Assembly (NCBI GenBank): GCA_965278945.1 | Contig: OZ257128.1 | Span: 3,483,622 to 3,547,621, forward strand | DNA: 64,000 bases | Source: UBA10649 sp965278945 | Lineage (GTDB): Bacteria; Actinomycetota; Actinomycetes; S36-B12 | Reading direction: 5' to 3' | Part shown: piece by piece, positions 8,419 through 16,946 of the stretch | Layout of the letters: each line of letters opens with the position of its first letter | Position numbering within the stretch: the first letter of the stretch is position 1 | Translations under genes and position numbers: made by a program | The notes under the pieces: model-generated | Databases searched by the model: none | The model's input: only the letters and a program-made list of their open reading frames with translations | What the model was told of the DNA's origin: nothing

Positions 8419-8878
8419 ACTGCTCAACGACGCGCTCTCGGCCGAACTCACCGTTGTCAACACGTATTTCCTGCACGCGCGGATCCTCGACTCGTGGGGA
8501 TTCACGCGACTGGGCAAGGTCTTCTACGACCTGTCCATCGGCGAGATGCGCGACGCGGACTCACTGATCCAGCGCATTCTCATGTTCGACGGGCACCCGA
8601 ACGTGCAGAAGCTGCTGCCGATCTCGGTCGGCGAGGACGCCGAGGAGATGCTGAACCTGGCGTACGCCGGCGAGCTCAAGGTGATCGAGCAGTTCAACAG
8701 CGCAGCCCGGGAATGCCGTGAGCTAGGCGATCAGGGCACCGCATCCGTTTTCGACGCGATGGTTCTCGACGAGGAGTCGCACGCCGACTGGTTCGAGTCA
8801 CAGTTGCAGGCGATCAAGTCCGTCGGAATCGCCGGCTACCTCACCCAGCAGGTCACCGCGGGTGCAGGACCGGAGTAG
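8390..8878 (+). CDS. bfr: Bacterioferritin with altered ferroxidase site
   Basis: Bacterioferritin forms a 24-mer iron store with heme between subunits. This 162-residue protein aligns without gaps to E. coli Bfr at an offset of one: Glu19, Glu52, Glu95, Glu128 and His131 match the ferroxidase ligands and Met53 matches the heme ligand Met52. Two positions differ: His54 of the E. coli enzyme is Asp55 here, and inner-site Glu47 is Leu48. The heme site is therefore kept while the di-iron site has a changed ligand. It is the last gene of the efe operon, overlapping bfd by 29 nt. Confidence 0.88.
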   Translation: MQPRSPRIVELLNDALSAELTVVNTYFLHARILDSWGFTRLGKVFYDLSIGEMRDADSLIQRILMFDGHPNVQKLLPISVGEDAEEMLNLAYAGELKVIEQFNSAARECRELGDQGTASVFDAMVLDEESHADWFESQLQAIKSVGIAGYLTQQVTAGAGPE

Positions 8879-8879
8879 T

Positions 8880-9509
8880 TCACACAGGCACGAGCTCGGG
8901 GGCAAGTGATCGGCTGGCAGCCTGCCGGGCCGATGCCTCGAGCATGAACACGGCGATGATCGTCGCCGCACCCAGGACCGATGCGATCAGCACGGGCAGG
9001 TCCATGGTGATGACTGAGTAGGCCAGCCAGCTCGCGGTGGCGGCGAGCTTGACCCACCAGGTCGGCAGTGACACACCGGACTCGATGCCGCTTCGCCAGT
9101 TCTCGAACGAGTCAACGAGCTGCGGCCATCCCGCGAACAGGCCGATGCCGAACGCGAGGTAGCCGACGGCCACGGGCGGGATGACGAGCGATGCCACGAC
9201 GATCACGAAGCCGATCGCACCGAGCAGCACTGCCCGGCGACGCTTGGACCACGCGCTGGGAACGAGCAGCACCAAGGCCACAGATCCGATGATCAGCAGG
9301 ATGTTGCCGGGAACCTGTGGCAGCACGTCTGCCCGAAGGCCGTAGATGAGCCAACTGAGGCAGGCGATCGCAGTGATAGCCCACGAACTCGGGGAGACCC
9401 CCGGCAGGTCGGGATTCCGGATCGTCCTCACGAGTTGCGGAACGACCATGGCGAAGCTCAGGACGGCGCCCAGATAGGCGAGCGGCAGGGCAAGTGAATG
9501 AAGATCCAT
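8880..9509 (-). CDS. PQ-loop (SWEET/SemiSWEET-like) transporter with two repeats
   Basis: This 209-residue protein contains two PQ-loop signatures, MVVPQLVRTIRNPD near residue 22 and GWPQLVDSFEN near residue 125, in about seven hydrophobic segments. It therefore looks like a single-chain tandem of the three-helix PQ-loop unit, as in SWEET and MtN3 proteins, whereas many bacterial sugar forms (SemiSWEET) carry one unit and dimerise. A sugar or small solute is the likely cargo. It is divergent from a LacI-type regulator with two operator-like palindromes between them, which supports sugar-controlled expression. Confidence 0.75.
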   Translation of the reverse strand: MDLHSLALPLAYLGAVLSFAMVVPQLVRTIRNPDLPGVSPSSWAITAIACLSWLIYGLRADVLPQVPGNILLIIGSVALVLLVPSAWSKRRRAVLLGAIGFVIVVASLVIPPVAVGYLAFGIGLFAGWPQLVDSFENWRSGIESGVSLPTWWVKLAATASWLAYSVITMDLPVLIASVLGAATIIAVFMLEASARQAASRSLAPELVPV

Positions 9510-9525
9510 GGTTCCTCGACTACTA

Positions 9526-9554
9526 CTGTATTGATACAGACTGTAACGATACAG
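9526..9554. promoter_or_regulatory. Tandem LacI-type operator palindromes
   Basis: Two adjacent 14-bp palindromes lie between the divergent transporter and LacI genes: CTGTATTGATACAG (9526-9539, perfect 6+2+6) and CTGTAACGATACAG (9541-9554, central CG). They share CTGTAW/WTACAG half-sites and are 15 bp apart centre to centre. The form and place suit autoregulation by the LacI protein encoded at 9588 and joint control of the transporter. Confidence 0.7.
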
Positions 9555-9587
9555 CCGTGCCAGTCGAAAGTCACTTCCGGGGGTCGC

Positions 9588-10658
9588 ATGCCGATGGCTG
9601 AGGGACGCCAGACGCTGGACACCGTGGCCACGGCCGCTGGCGTCTCGCGGATGACCGTGTCGAACGCGTACAACCGGCCCGACCAGCTGTCCGCCGCCAC
9701 CCGCGAGCGAGTACTCGCGGTCGCGGCCGAGCTCGGCTACGGAGGGCCCGATCCCGCGGGCCGGTCACTGCGTCGCCGACGGTCGGGCGCGGTCGGCGTG
9801 CTGATGTCGGAGAACCTCGCCTTCGCGTTCACCGATCCCGGGCTGGTGGCATTCATGAGCGGGCTGGCCAGCGAGCTCGGGGAAGGTGGAATGGCGATGC
9901 TGCTCCTGCCTCCCGATGCTGATCGGGACGGCGCCCTGGTGCGAAGCGCGATCGTCGACGCCTTCATCATGTGCGCGGTCGACGAGAACGATCCCGCGGT
10001 CGCGGCCGTGGTGGCGCGTCGCGTGCCGATCGTCAGCGCGGGCAGCCCGCGCCTGCCCGGGGTGCCGTTCGTCGGCATCGACGACCGCGCGGGGGGTGTG
10101 CTCGTCGCGAACCACCTTCTCGGGCTGGGCCATCGGCGCTTCGGCATCGTGACTCGTCCGGCGCGGGAGGATCCATCGGGCACGTGGCGCGGGGGCGCCC
10201 CGCGAATCGGTCTGCGCCATCGAGTGGAGGGGTTCACTCGCGCCGTTCGCGAAGCGGGGCTGCCGGACTCCGCGATCAGCGTGGTCACCGCGGATGCGAA
10301 CACCGAGGAGGCCGGCGCTGCCGCCTCAGCGAGCCTGCTCTCCGGTTCGGAACGGTCGCGTCCGACCGCAGTGTTCGCGGTGACCGACGTCCTCGCACTT
10401 GGAGTCCTCGCTGCCGCAAGGTCAGCACGGCGCGCCGTGCCGGGCACCTTGTCGGTCGCGGGATTCGATGACATCGTCGCCGCGGGTCGGAGCGTTCCCT
10501 CGCTCACCACCGTCGAGCAATCGCTCTACGAGCAGGGGGTGCATGCGGCTCGCATGGCGCTTGCGCTGATCGCGGGAAAAGCGCTCCACTCGCCGAAGAT
10601 CAAGGCAGAGCTTGTCGTACGGAACTCGACAGGCCCGCCGCCATCAGCCAAGCGCTAG
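9588..10658 (+). CDS. LacI family transcriptional regulator
   Basis: The 356-residue protein has the N-terminal LacI helix-turn-helix (TLDTVATAAGVSRMTVSNAYN) from about residue 8, a hinge region rich in arginine (RSLRRRRSGAVGVL), and a periplasmic-binding-like sensor domain with PTAVFAVTDVLALGVL and the C-terminal LTTVEQSLYEQG. The start at ATG 9588 puts the recognition helix at the usual place; the frame is open further upstream but those codons cross the operator region. It overlaps the end of otsB on the other strand. Effector unknown, probably a sugar. Confidence 0.9.
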   Translation: MPMAEGRQTLDTVATAAGVSRMTVSNAYNRPDQLSAATRERVLAVAAELGYGGPDPAGRSLRRRRSGAVGVLMSENLAFAFTDPGLVAFMSGLASELGEGGMAMLLLPPDADRDGALVRSAIVDAFIMCAVDENDPAVAAVVARRVPIVSAGSPRLPGVPFVGIDDRAGGVLVANHLLGLGHRRFGIVTRPAREDPSGTWRGGAPRIGLRHRVEGFTRAVREAGLPDSAISVVTADANTEEAGAAASASLLSGSERSRPTAVFAVTDVLALGVLAAARSARRAVPGTLSVAGFDDIVAAGRSVPSLTTVEQSLYEQGVHAARMALALIAGKALHSPKIKAELVVRNSTGPPPSAKR

Positions 10659-11423
10659 GGCGCGTGCGACCGCGAGCCTGGTGAGCAGATCGACGACCGA
10701 GTAGGGATCGGGCAGCCTCCAGTTGGCAAGAGAGTCGCCGTCGCCCACTTTCACGCTGACGTCCCCGGTGCCCAGCGCAGCGAATGCGGATTCGTCCGTG
10801 ACGTCATCCCCGACGAACAAGGTTCCCGTGATCTCCCATCGGTTCTGGAGTACCGAGATCCCGTCGCCCTTGGCGCCGGGGAACACTGCAAGTTCGACGA
10901 CTTCCTTGCCCTCGAGCACGTGTACCCCGGGCAAGGAGCCAGGACCGCTTCGAACCGCGGAGAGCAGGCGATCAGCGTCCGCACGGGCGGCCCGGCGCAC
11001 ATGGACGGCGACACTCGCTGGCTTGGTCTCGATGACTGCGCCCTCAACACCGACGCACAGGACGCGGCACTGGGCGATCACCGTGTCGAGCAGTGCGGTC
11101 TCGGTCGGGCTGACAGCGATGATCGAGCCGACCTCGAACTCGGTCCCGTGGCTGCCGACGAGGTGGACGCTGTCAGGCATACCGGCCAGTTGCGTGAGGT
11201 CGATCAGGGCGCGTCCCGAGACGACAGCAGCCCATGTGTCGGGCAGGCTCGCGAGAGTCTCGAGCGCAGCGACCGCGCCGTCGACCGGACGCGCAGCAGA
11301 GGGATCGTCGGCGAGCGTGGAGATCGTTCCGTCGAAGTCACAGCACACGAGCAGTCGCGGTGTCGCGGCCAGGTCGACGAGCGCGACATCGAATACCGAC
11401 GGCGTCGGCGACTCCTCGGTCAC
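10644..11423 (-). CDS. otsB: Trehalose-6-phosphate phosphatase
   Basis: OtsB dephosphorylates trehalose 6-phosphate to trehalose. The 259-residue HAD-superfamily protein has motif I DFDGTISTLAD near residue 30 with the nucleophilic Asp, the LVGSHGTEF segment, a lysine in the KPASVAVHVR region, and motif IV FVGDDVTDESAF. Its start overlaps the otsA stop by 4 nt, so the two are translationally coupled. Length is typical. Its 3' end overlaps the lacI gene of the opposite strand by 15 nt. Confidence 0.93.
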   Translation of the reverse strand: MTEESPTPSVFDVALVDLAATPRLLVCCDFDGTISTLADDPSAARPVDGAVAALETLASLPDTWAAVVSGRALIDLTQLAGMPDSVHLVGSHGTEFEVGSIIAVSPTETALLDTVIAQCRVLCVGVEGAVIETKPASVAVHVRRAARADADRLLSAVRSGPGSLPGVHVLEGKEVVELAVFPGAKGDGISVLQNRWEITGTLFVGDDVTDESAFAALGTGDVSVKVGDGDSLANWRLPDPYSVVDLLTRLAVARALALG

Positions 11424-12862
11424 GGGACCGCGCCTTCCAAGGTTGCAAGGAAGGTACGGACCCAGCGGTCGACGTCGTCCTCGAAGACGTTGGCGCGGAG
11501 CAGTTGCATGCGCCGGGTCAGCTCTTCGGGAGTCGACTGGGCGACTGCGGACAGCGCTCGCTTGACGGCTTCGATGTCGTAAGGGTTCACGATGAACGCC
11601 TCGCGCAGTTGGCTGGCGGCACCCGTGAACTCACTGAGGATCACCGCGCCTGTCTCGTCCGTGCGTGACGCGATGTACTCCTTCGCGACCAGGTTCATTC
11701 CGTCTCGCAACGGCGTGACGAGCAGGACGTCCGCCGCGACGTACATCGCGGCGAGCTCCTCGCGTGGCACGGACTGGTGCAGGTAGTGGATGGCGGGATC
11801 GCCGACCCTGCCGAGGTCGCCGTTGACACGACCGACGAGGAGCTCGACCTCGTCGCGAATCCGGCGGTACTCGTCGACGTTCTCGCGACTGGGTATCGCC
11901 AGCTGCAGCATGGTGACCTCGGTCATGTCGAGCAGACCCTCGACGAGCGCCTCTGAGAATGCGCGCAGCCGTACGTCGATGCCCTTCGTGTAGTCGAGCC
12001 GATCGACTCCGAGGAACAGGATGCGAAATCCGCCCATCTCCACGCGCATCTGCGCAGCGCGAGCCTGGACCTCGGGAGTGCGGGCGAGGGCGTCGAATGA
12101 GGCCGCATCGATGCCGATCGGGAAGGCGTCGACGCGGACGGAGCGATAGCCGGCCTCGAGCGGGACGTCGACTCGGTCGCCTCCGGGGTCGAGGGCGAGC
12201 AAGCGGCGGGTCGCCGCGAGGAAGTTGAGCGCGCCGTCGTGCGTCTGGAAGCCGACCAGATCCGCGCCCAGCAGGCCTTCAAGAATCTGTCGACGCCACG
12301 GCAGCTGCGCGAACAGTTCCACCGGCGGAAACGGGATGTGCAGGAAGAATCCGATGCGCAGGTCAGGACGCATCTCGCGAAGCATGCGCGGAACGAGTTG
12401 CAGCTGGTAGTCGTGCACCCAGACGGTGCCGCCCTCGGGCGCGCGCTCGCTGACCATCGTCGCGAAGATGAGGTTGACCGCGTGGTACGCCTCGAACTCC
12501 GGGCGGTGGTAGGCCGGGTTCGCCACGGAGTCGTGGTACAGCGGCCAGAGTGCGCCGTTGGAGAATCCCTCGTAGAACTGCTCGACCTGCTCTGCCATCA
12601 GCGGCACTCCGACGATGCCCAGTTCGTCGATCTGCTCGGGCAGCGGCGGCGAGTCACCCTCGCTCGCGGTGTGACCGCTCCACCCGATCCACGTGGCCCG
12701 CCGGCCGCGGAGCGCGGGCTCGAGGGCGCTGACCAGGCCTCCGGGGGCGCGTCGCCAGACCGCGTCGGCGCCGTCCCCGGCCAGCTCAACTGGCAGTCGG
12801 TTCGCGACGACGACAAGGTCCGCCTCGTCCGTCCCTTCGGTTCCCGGGTCAGTGTTCGTCAC
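11420..12862 (-). CDS. otsA: Alpha,alpha-trehalose-phosphate synthase
   Basis: OtsA joins UDP- (or GDP/ADP-) glucose with glucose 6-phosphate to make trehalose 6-phosphate. The 480-residue GT20 protein shows the N-terminal VVANRLPVEL loop, RAPGGLVSALEPALR, VWVHDYQLQLVP, GFFLHIPFPP, FLGVDRLDYTKGI with the binding Arg/Lys, and the C-terminal RDGMNLVAKEY sugar-nucleotide motif. It is first in the otsAB operon; trehalose is likely an osmoprotectant and reserve here. Only 66 bp separate it from the divergent reductase gene. Confidence 0.95.
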   Translation of the reverse strand: MTNTDPGTEGTDEADLVVVANRLPVELAGDGADAVWRRAPGGLVSALEPALRGRRATWIGWSGHTASEGDSPPLPEQIDELGIVGVPLMAEQVEQFYEGFSNGALWPLYHDSVANPAYHRPEFEAYHAVNLIFATMVSERAPEGGTVWVHDYQLQLVPRMLREMRPDLRIGFFLHIPFPPVELFAQLPWRRQILEGLLGADLVGFQTHDGALNFLAATRRLLALDPGGDRVDVPLEAGYRSVRVDAFPIGIDAASFDALARTPEVQARAAQMRVEMGGFRILFLGVDRLDYTKGIDVRLRAFSEALVEGLLDMTEVTMLQLAIPSRENVDEYRRIRDEVELLVGRVNGDLGRVGDPAIHYLHQSVPREELAAMYVAADVLLVTPLRDGMNLVAKEYIASRTDETGAVILSEFTGAASQLREAFIVNPYDIEAVKRALSAVAQSTPEELTRRMQLLRANVFEDDVDRWVRTFLATLEGAVP

Positions 12863-12928
12863 CTCCCGACCTTAGCGAGAGGGCGAGTAACGTCCGGATA
12901 TGGGAAGACCGATCGCCAGGGAGGCCTG

Positions 12929-14320
12929 ATGTCCGAGTCCGACAATTTCGATGTCATCGTGATCGGGGCGGGACCGGCCGGCGAGAACGTGGCTGGTCGC
13001 GTGACCGGCGGGGGCCTTACCGCAGCGATCGTCGAGCGCGAGCTCGTCGGTGGTGAGTGCTCCTACTGGGGTTGCATGCCGAGCAAAGTCCTCATCCGAC
13101 CGGGCGACGTCATCGCGGCGGCCCAGCGAGTGCCCGGAGTCTCCACCGGTCCGCTCGACGTTGCCGCAGTATTCGCGCGCAGGGACGAGATCACCAGCAA
13201 CTGGGATGACACCACCTCGGTTCCGTGGCTCGACTCCGAGCACATCGCCCTGGTGCGAGGAATCGGCCGGATCGCCGGCGTCAAGAAGGTAGATGTGACC
13301 GACGCGAACGGAAACGTCCGCCACCTCACCGCGAACGTGGCCGTAGTGATCGCAACCGGGACACGAGCCGCGATGCCTCCCATCGACGGTCTGGCGGAAT
13401 CGCGACCGTGGGACAACCGCTCGGTCACCGCCGCGACGGTCGTGCCAGAGCGGCTGTTGGTGCTGGGTGGAGGAGCCATAGGCGCGGAGATGGCTCAAGC
13501 ATTCCGTCGACTCGGCAGTACGGAGGTAACCGTCGTCGAGGGAGGCGAGCGCCTCGTGTCACGGGAGGAGCCGTTCGCCGGCACCGAGCTGCGGGAGGCT
13601 TTCGAAGCAGAGGGCATCGTGGTCATGACTGGGGTCACCATCACGCACATGGCCAGGCCCGCGGTCAACGGTCCGCTGACCGCGACACTCGCCGACGGGA
13701 GGTCCGTCGAAGCCGACGAGATCCTCGTTGCAGTCGGCCGGAAGCCGGCGACGTCCGATATCGGGCTCGAACTCGTGGGGCTCGAACCCGGGCGCCCTGT
13801 CGACGTCGACGACCAGTTGCGGGCGACCGGTGTTGACGGCTCATGGCTGTATGCCGTGGGTGACTGCAATGGCAAGGCTCTCCTGACGCACGTCGGCAAG
13901 TACCAAGCCCGAATCGCCGGAGACGTGATCCTCGGCAAGGATGTCCGAGACGAGGTCAGCCGCGATGCGGTACCGCGGGTGACCTTCACCGACCCGCAGG
14001 TCTGCGCGGTGGGACTGACCCAGGCGCAGGCGCTCGAACGCGGCCTCACGGTGCGCGTCGTCTCCTATGGCGTTGGCGATGTCGGGGGTGCGAGCGTGCT
14101 GGGCAAGGGAATCTCCGGGACTGCGCAGATCGTCGTCGACGAACAGACTCACCTGATCGTCGGAGCGACCTTTACCGGACCCGATGTGCAAGAGCTCCTG
14201 CACTCGGCGACGGTGGCGATCGTGGGTCGAGTCCCGGTCGAGCGCCTGTGGCATGCGGTGCCGTCGTACCCGACGGTCAGCGAGGTCTGGCTCAGGCTGC
14301 TCGAGGCCTACGGCCTCTAA
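12929..14320 (+). CDS. FAD-dependent pyridine nucleotide-disulfide oxidoreductase
   Basis: The 463-residue protein begins with the FAD-binding motif DVIVIGAGPAGENVAG and carries a redox-active disulfide as GGECSYWGCMPSK near residue 40 (Cys-x4-Cys). The NAD(P)-binding GGGAIGAEMAQAFRRLG and second FAD contact YAVGDCNG follow. The C-terminus reads HAVPSYPTVSE rather than the HxHPTxSE of lipoamide dehydrogenase, so it belongs to a sister group often annotated as dihydrolipoamide dehydrogenase- or mercuric reductase-like. No N-terminal HMA domain or C-terminal Cys pair is present. The ATG at 12929 follows AGGGAGG; substrate unknown. Confidence 0.88.
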   Translation: MSESDNFDVIVIGAGPAGENVAGRVTGGGLTAAIVERELVGGECSYWGCMPSKVLIRPGDVIAAAQRVPGVSTGPLDVAAVFARRDEITSNWDDTTSVPWLDSEHIALVRGIGRIAGVKKVDVTDANGNVRHLTANVAVVIATGTRAAMPPIDGLAESRPWDNRSVTAATVVPERLLVLGGGAIGAEMAQAFRRLGSTEVTVVEGGERLVSREEPFAGTELREAFEAEGIVVMTGVTITHMARPAVNGPLTATLADGRSVEADEILVAVGRKPATSDIGLELVGLEPGRPVDVDDQLRATGVDGSWLYAVGDCNGKALLTHVGKYQARIAGDVILGKDVRDEVSRDAVPRVTFTDPQVCAVGLTQAQALERGLTVRVVSYGVGDVGGASVLGKGISGTAQIVVDEQTHLIVGATFTGPDVQELLHSATVAIVGRVPVERLWHAVPSYPTVSEVWLRLLEAYGL

Positions 14321-14438
14321 CCGACACGGCGTCGCGAAGATTTGTGGATAGTCCTGGTCGATTCGCTGCCCTGCACTTGCGCCAGCAGGCCAATGTGTTG
14401 ATTATTTGCGCTTCGGAACGGACGAAGGGGGCTGGACG

Positions 14439-16751
14439 ATGAACCGCCGGTGGCCTTCGCGGCAGTACCTGGCACTCGCAGCGATCCAAACCCTGATCTT
14501 GTTCACCGTCGTCGCCTACTCGATCTGGCCGCCCGTGCCCGAGAGTCCCGTCGACAACGACCGATGGCTCGTCCCGGTGGCCCTCCTCATCGTTGCCTAC
14601 ACGGTCCTGCTCGCGCCGCGACTGCCGTGGTGGGGGCTGGACCTGTCCATCATCGCCACGTGGCTGATGCTCGCCGGACTGACGTTGACTCGGGCAACCG
14701 GCCAGGGCCAGATCGTGCTCGGCCTGTCGGTGGTCGTGCTGGCGGTGTACATCGTGTACTTCCTGCCTCGAACGAGAGCGTTCGCGCAGGTCGCGCTCAT
14801 GCTGGTCACCTACGGCGTAGCCCTGGTGATCAACTCGCACATCGTAGGCCCGTTCCTCGTCGTCCTGGTGGTTCTCAGCGTGCTGCTCGCCGCGCTGATC
14901 ATGAGCGGCCTGCGCGAGACCGAGCGGCGGTACCGCCTGATGGTGGACAACGCCGCGGAGGTGATCTTTCACAGCGATCGAGGAGTGGTCCAGTGGATCT
15001 CGCCCTCGGTAACTCAGGTGCTCGGCTGGACTCCGCATGAACTCATCGGCACGAGCATCCACCGGCTGTGGCATCCGGAGGATCACGATGCCGCAGTGGC
15101 GCTGCGTGATGCGGCCTACCGCGGAGACCCAGGCCTTGGGATATTCAGGTTCCTCACTCACGATCACGACTACGTGTGGATCGAGATCTCCTTCAAGCCC
15201 TACGGCGAGCACGACCGCGGTGGTGCGGTGGGAACCATGCGTGACGTGTCGGCGCGCGTGGCGGCCGAGCAGGCGCTGATCGCCTCCGAGCAGGAGTACC
15301 GCATGCTCGCGGAGATGGAGTCCGAGCGACTGCAGCAGCTGGCCAGTCTCGATGATGCGAAGTCCCGCCTGTTCCAGAACATCAGCCATGAGCTGCGCAC
15401 GCCGATCGCCGTGATCCAGGCGCCACTCCACGGACTGCTGCGCGATGACCGTTCGAGCAATCTCACCGACGAGCAGCGTGCCGACCTCGAGGCGGCGGCC
15501 CGAGCAGCGGACAGCCTGCAGCGACTGGTCGACGGGCTCCTCGATGTTGCCCGCGGACAGGCCGGGCAGCTTGTGGTCGAGGAGGAGCCGACCGATCTCG
15601 CGACGCTCACCAGCGATGCCGTCGCCATGTTCCGCTCGAGCGCCGAGCAGGCCGGACTCGACTTGACGGTCTCGAGTCCCGGGTTCCCGCCGCTCGTGCG
15701 CATCGACAGGGACTTGTGGCTGAAGGTGCTGTTGAACCTCGTCTCCAATGCGGTGAAGTTCACCAAGGAGGGCGAGATCGCGGTCCACCTTCGGCACGAC
15801 GGTGCGTTCGTGGAGCTGCGGGTCTCCGACAGCGGAGTTGGTATCTCCGAAGAGGATCTGCCCCACATCTTCGAGCGTTTCCAGCAGGCGCGGAATCAAC
15901 CCGTGCGTGGCCAGGCGGGCTCCGGACTTGGTCTCGCCCTTGTCGCCGAATTGGTGCGTGCGGTCGGGGGTGCCATCAGCGTCGAGACAACCGAGGGCCT
16001 CGGCACGTCATTCACTGTGCGGATGCCCGCCGAACGCTGTGTCGGGCCAGCCACCTCGGTCGCGCCGTTGCGTGCCACCACGACCACCGATGTGCAGTGG
16101 CTGGGGGACAAGCAGGCGGATACCCAGGCCACCACTGATGAGGTCGAGGAGGACGAGGAGCAGCAGGGCCGCATTCTCCTCGTCGAGGACCACGAGGACC
16201 TGCGCGGCTACATCTCACGGCTGCTGAGTGAGACCGGGTGGTTCGTGACGGCGGTGGGTGATGCCGAATCCGCTCAGGATCTGCTCGCCGACCACGACCT
16301 GCTGCTCAGTGACGTGATGCTGCCCGGCATCGACGGTCTCGACCTGGCACGGTGGGTGCGTCGCGATGAGAAGCTGCGATGGACACCGATCATCCTGCTT
16401 ACCGCTCGGGCCGATCGCGAGTCCATCATCGAGGGACTTCGTGCAGGCGCAGACGACTTCATTAGCAAGCCCTTCGACCCCGAGGAGCTCATCGCCCGGG
16501 TCAGCACCCATCTGGAACTATCGCTCCTGCGCAAGGTCGTGCTCGACGAGGCCGACAGCAGAGCCGACAATCTACAGCGAGCGCTGGGAAGCAATCGGGT
16601 CATCGGAACTGCGCTCGGCATCCTGATGGCGCACGAGCGGATCTCCGCCGACGAGGCTTTCGTGCGACTACGCGAAGCCAGTCAGGCCAGCAATCGCAAG
16701 CTTCGGGACGTGGCCGACGACGTGGTGTTCACCGGCGCGCTGTCCGTATGA
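14439..16751 (+). CDS. Membrane hybrid histidine kinase with PAS, REC and ANTAR domains
   Basis: Domain order in this 770-residue protein is: six hydrophobic segments (about residues 10-160), PAS (165-285), HisKA with phospho-acceptor His317 in NISHELRTP, HATPase_c (SNAVKFTKEGEI, GSGLGLALV), receiver with LLVEDHEDLR and phospho-Asp about 625 in LLSDVMLPG, and a C-terminal ANTAR domain (residues 710-765: GTALGILMAHERISADEAF and NRKLRDVADDVV). ANTAR domains bind RNA hairpins and prevent termination. Having kinase, receiver and RNA-binding output in one membrane protein is unusual. The ATG at 14439 follows AAGGGGG. No partner regulator gene is adjacent. Confidence 0.9.
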   Translation: MNRRWPSRQYLALAAIQTLILFTVVAYSIWPPVPESPVDNDRWLVPVALLIVAYTVLLAPRLPWWGLDLSIIATWLMLAGLTLTRATGQGQIVLGLSVVVLAVYIVYFLPRTRAFAQVALMLVTYGVALVINSHIVGPFLVVLVVLSVLLAALIMSGLRETERRYRLMVDNAAEVIFHSDRGVVQWISPSVTQVLGWTPHELIGTSIHRLWHPEDHDAAVALRDAAYRGDPGLGIFRFLTHDHDYVWIEISFKPYGEHDRGGAVGTMRDVSARVAAEQALIASEQEYRMLAEMESERLQQLASLDDAKSRLFQNISHELRTPIAVIQAPLHGLLRDDRSSNLTDEQRADLEAAARAADSLQRLVDGLLDVARGQAGQLVVEEEPTDLATLTSDAVAMFRSSAEQAGLDLTVSSPGFPPLVRIDRDLWLKVLLNLVSNAVKFTKEGEIAVHLRHDGAFVELRVSDSGVGISEEDLPHIFERFQQARNQPVRGQAGSGLGLALVAELVRAVGGAISVETTEGLGTSFTVRMPAERCVGPATSVAPLRATTTTDVQWLGDKQADTQATTDEVEEDEEQQGRILLVEDHEDLRGYISRLLSETGWFVTAVGDAESAQDLLADHDLLLSDVMLPGIDGLDLARWVRRDEKLRWTPIILLTARADRESIIEGLRAGADDFISKPFDPEELIARVSTHLELSLLRKVVLDEADSRADNLQRALGSNRVIGTALGILMAHERISADEAFVRLREASQASNRKLRDVADDVVFTGALSV

Positions 16752-16765
16752 CGCACGCCCTTGAC

Positions 16766-16912
16766 TTACTCCGGCTCGACACCGGTATCCGTGGGTGCGT
16801 ACGCGGACTCGTCGACGTGGCCGTCGACGTGGCCTTCCTTCTCCATCGCCTCTTCGGCGGTGGTCGAGGGGCCGGCCTCGTTCTCGTCGTCGGTCGCTGG
16901 GGGCGTGGGCAT
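16766..16912 (-). CDS. Small acidic protein, unknown function
   Basis: A 48-codon frame begins at the ATG at 16912, seven to eight bases after AAGGA, and ends in TAA at 16766. The product is highly acidic (about 13 Asp/Glu), has no hydrophobic segment, and contains a repeated GHVDGHVDE piece in its centre. A further ATG at 16921 would add three residues but sits on the ribosome site. It lies between the kinase gene and ku, on the ku strand. Composition suggests an intrinsically disordered protein; it could be spurious. Confidence 0.5.
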   Translation of the reverse strand: MPTPPATDDENEAGPSTTAEEAMEKEGHVDGHVDESAYAPTDTGVEPE

Positions 16913-16946
16913 GGATGCCATCCTTCGTAGTCGTCGCTCTTATCCT

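Noticed and set aside
9498..9587. Upstream in-frame start for the LacI regulator
   Set aside because: It would make the operator palindromes coding and place 30 odd residues before the helix-turn-helix.
14292..15899. 535-codon open frame on the minus strand under the hybrid kinase
   Set aside because: It is a mirror of the high-GC kinase gene, has no domain-like motif, and the plus strand reads as a well-formed multi-domain protein.
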